This document shows positions 32,520-33,616 of a stretch of DNA of 33,616 bases, one piece after another. The notes beneath the pieces were generated by a model. It had not been told where the DNA came from. It made no database searches and was given only the letters and a program-made list of their open reading frames with translations. Each line of letters begins with the position of its first letter. Positions within the stretch are counted from its first letter, which is position 1. This stretch comes from Pontibacter qinzhouensis (GTDB lineage Bacteria > Bacteroidota > Bacteroidia > Cytophagales > Hymenobacteraceae), in the NCBI RefSeq assembly GCF_008017455.1, contig NZ_VRTY01000071.1, positions 1 to 33,616 of the forward strand, read 5' to 3'. The position numbers and the translations under genes were made by a program.

Positions 32520-32577
32520 ACCCTTGGCATCAAACAGTCCAAAATACTTCCGGAAGGCCATTTTTATTCAAATAATT
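32520..32577 (-). repeat. Interspersed intergenic repeat, copy 11
   Basis: ACCCTTGGCATC, the core ACTTCCGGAAGGCC at 32546-32559, then ATTTTTATTCAAATAATT. Same orientation as copy 10. A 67-codon open frame from 32491 runs through it and is treated as spurious. With copy 10 and the hairpin below it fills the 421-nt gap, which holds no gene. Confidence 0.8.
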
Positions 32578-32652
32578 GAAGCGCACTCCAGTTATTACAT
32601 AAATTACCACGCCCCAAAATCCCCGTTAGTACAAAATAAAATTATGAGCAGC

Positions 32653-32673
32653 TATATAGGAACTACCTATATA
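32653..32673. terminator. Hairpin 36 nt past the CCA-enzyme gene
   Basis: TATATAGG (32653-32660) pairs with CCTATATA (32666-32673) around a 5-nt loop. No proper T run follows on either strand, so a terminator role is uncertain. Confidence 0.35.
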
Positions 32674-32708
32674 AGCGTTCTTAAAGCAGAGTAAGTTTAA
32701 AGAGTTAG

Positions 32709-33616
32709 TTAGTTGTTTGATGAGTGAACCTGGTGGAGCCCCATTTCCTTTCCTTTTTCCAGGAGGAAGGCGAAAGCTTCACCAGTTTCATTTTTAACCG
32801 TACCTTCCAGAATCGCTTCGGTCAGCATCTCCTTCAGTTCCCCCACCGTTTTAGAAGGCTTCAGACCAAAAGTCTCCATTATAATTTCGCCGGTTATAAC
32901 AGGTTGGAAATTACGTAGTTTATCGCTTTCCTCTACCTCTACCAGCCGCCGCTCTACCTTGTCGAAATTCTGCAGATACCGCTTTACTTTCGTATCATTC
33001 TTAGAGGTTATGTCGGCACGGCAAAGCTTCATCAGGGCATCAATGTCGTCGCCACTCTCGAAAAGCAGCCGCCGCAGAGCGGAGTCGGTTACGGTGTCTT
33101 TTACCAGTGCAATGGGCCGCAGGTGCAGCCGCACCAGTTTCTGCACAAACCGCATGTGCTCGTTCAGGGGCAGCTTCAGGTCTTTAAACAGTTTCGGAAC
33201 CATACGTGCACCCCGTTCTTCGTGCCCATGGAAGGTCCAGCCTACTTTGGGCGAGAAGCGCTTGGTATCGGGTTTGGCGATGTCGTGCATAATGGCGGCC
33301 CAACGCAGCCACAGATCGTCCGATACCTCCGCCACATTGTCGAGCACCTGCAGGGTATGGTAAAAATTGTCTTTGTGCGAATTGCCTTTTATGGTTTCCA
33401 CGCCCTGCAACTCCACCATTTTCGGGAAAATGATGTGGAGCAAGCCAGCGGCAAACAGCAGTTTAAAGCCATAAGAAGGCACTGGCGACAGCACGATCTT
33501 ATTCAGTTCATCGGTTATTCGCTCCTGCGACACAATGCGCAGCCGGTCTTTGTTCTCCATAATGGCATCAAAGGTTTCGGGGGAGATGTCGAAATTCAGT
33601 TGGCTGGCAAATCGGA
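32709..33616 (-). CDS. CCA tRNA nucleotidyltransferase / poly(A) polymerase-like, C-terminal part
   Basis: The frame is open from the right edge to the stop at 32709, giving the last 302 or so residues. The first ATG at 33560 is internal: 18 codons upstream (RFASQLNFDISPETFDAI) continue the family sequence. The visible part has the neck region (ERITDELNKIVLSPVPSYG) and an HD phosphohydrolase domain: NFYHTLQVLDN, then MHDIAKPDTKR, then HGHEERGARM. The HD is followed by the helical tail (RADITSKNDTKVKRYLQNFD). The enzyme adds CCA to tRNA 3' ends; the HD part may remove cyclic phosphates. The catalytic nucleotidyltransferase head is outside the window. A CCA rather than poly(A) role is inferred from the Bacteroidota HD-type proteins. 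Confidence 0.9.
   Translation of the reverse strand, partial: RFASQLNFDISPETFDAIMENKDRLRIVSQERITDELNKIVLSPVPSYGFKLLFAAGLLHIIFPKMVELQGVETIKGNSHKDNFYHTLQVLDNVAEVSDDLWLRWAAIMHDIAKPDTKRFSPKVGWTFHGHEERGARMVPKLFKDLKLPLNEHMRFVQKLVRLHLRPIALVKDTVTDSALRRLLFESGDDIDALMKLCRADITSKNDTKVKRYLQNFDKVERRLVEVEESDKLRNFQPVITGEIIMETFGLKPSKTVGELKEMLTEAILEGTVKNETGEAFAFLLEKGKEMGLHQVHSSNN

Noticed and set aside
32491..32694. 67-codon plus-strand ORF
   Set aside because: Much of it is repeat copy 11, and the rest is AT-rich with no family resemblance.
1..33616. tRNA, rRNA, CRISPR, prophage, IS element
   Set aside because: No cloverleaf, rRNA core, spaced identical repeats, integrase or transposase sequence was seen.

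Overview
The window looks like chromosome from a Bacteroidota member of the order Cytophagales. The best guess is Hymenobacteraceae, near Pontibacter, Adhaeribacter or Rufibacter. The grounds are a type IX secretion sortase/PorV-like pair, a PadR + PspC/beta-helix operon, a bacillithiol-type YpdA reductase, a NamZ (DUF1343) lipoprotein, lack of Shine-Dalgarno sequences, and promoters of the Bacteroidota kind (TTG or TTTG, about 19-20 nt, then TAnnTTTG). The genus is inference. No tRNA, rRNA, CRISPR array, prophage or complete insertion sequence was seen.

Layout. 1-243: N-terminus of a secreted protein leaving the left edge. 835-2124: exported serine hydrolase of the beta-lactamase/EstB fold. 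2276-3193: DMT/EamA transporter. 3479-5051 (minus): GNAT acetyltransferase overlapping YpdA. 5440-6771 (minus): RhlE-type DEAD-box helicase with a long leader. 7278-8390 (minus): membrane fatty-acid desaturase. 8842-10236 (minus): dihydrolipoyl dehydrogenase. 10450-11055: exported TPR protein. 11353-13083 (minus): M3 oligoendopeptidase. 13194-14381 (minus): FAD/NAD(P)/2Fe-2S reductase with an unusual insert. 14653-15973: HNH-AP2 protein, then an M23 metallopeptidase without signal peptide. 16072-16899: MscS channel. 17175-18389 (minus): LolC/E-type permease. 18422-21116: namZ-fmt-folA run. 21227-22366: PagL-like lipid A deacylase. 22951-29118 (minus): porV2-porU2. 29391-32287: padR-pspC. 32709-33616 (minus): CCA-adding enzyme, 5' end off the right edge.

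Most genes are housekeeping or envelope functions: lipid A and fatty-acid remodelling, lipoprotein export, muropeptide turnover, type IX secretion, mechanosensing and envelope stress. The feature that ordinary annotation would miss is a family of about 58-bp intergenic repeats. Eleven copies were found on both strands, mostly just downstream of stop codons. Each has an ACCCTTGA-like end, a CTTCnGAAGG-like core and an AATTATTCTAAT-like end. Five copies carry an extra AT-rich arm of TTTGAAGAT-type sub-repeats. Further non-coding signals include a palindrome against the desaturase promoter, direct repeats across the padR promoter, a structured leader on the helicase gene, and a terminator with an alternative UUCG hairpin between the HNH-AP2 and M23 genes.
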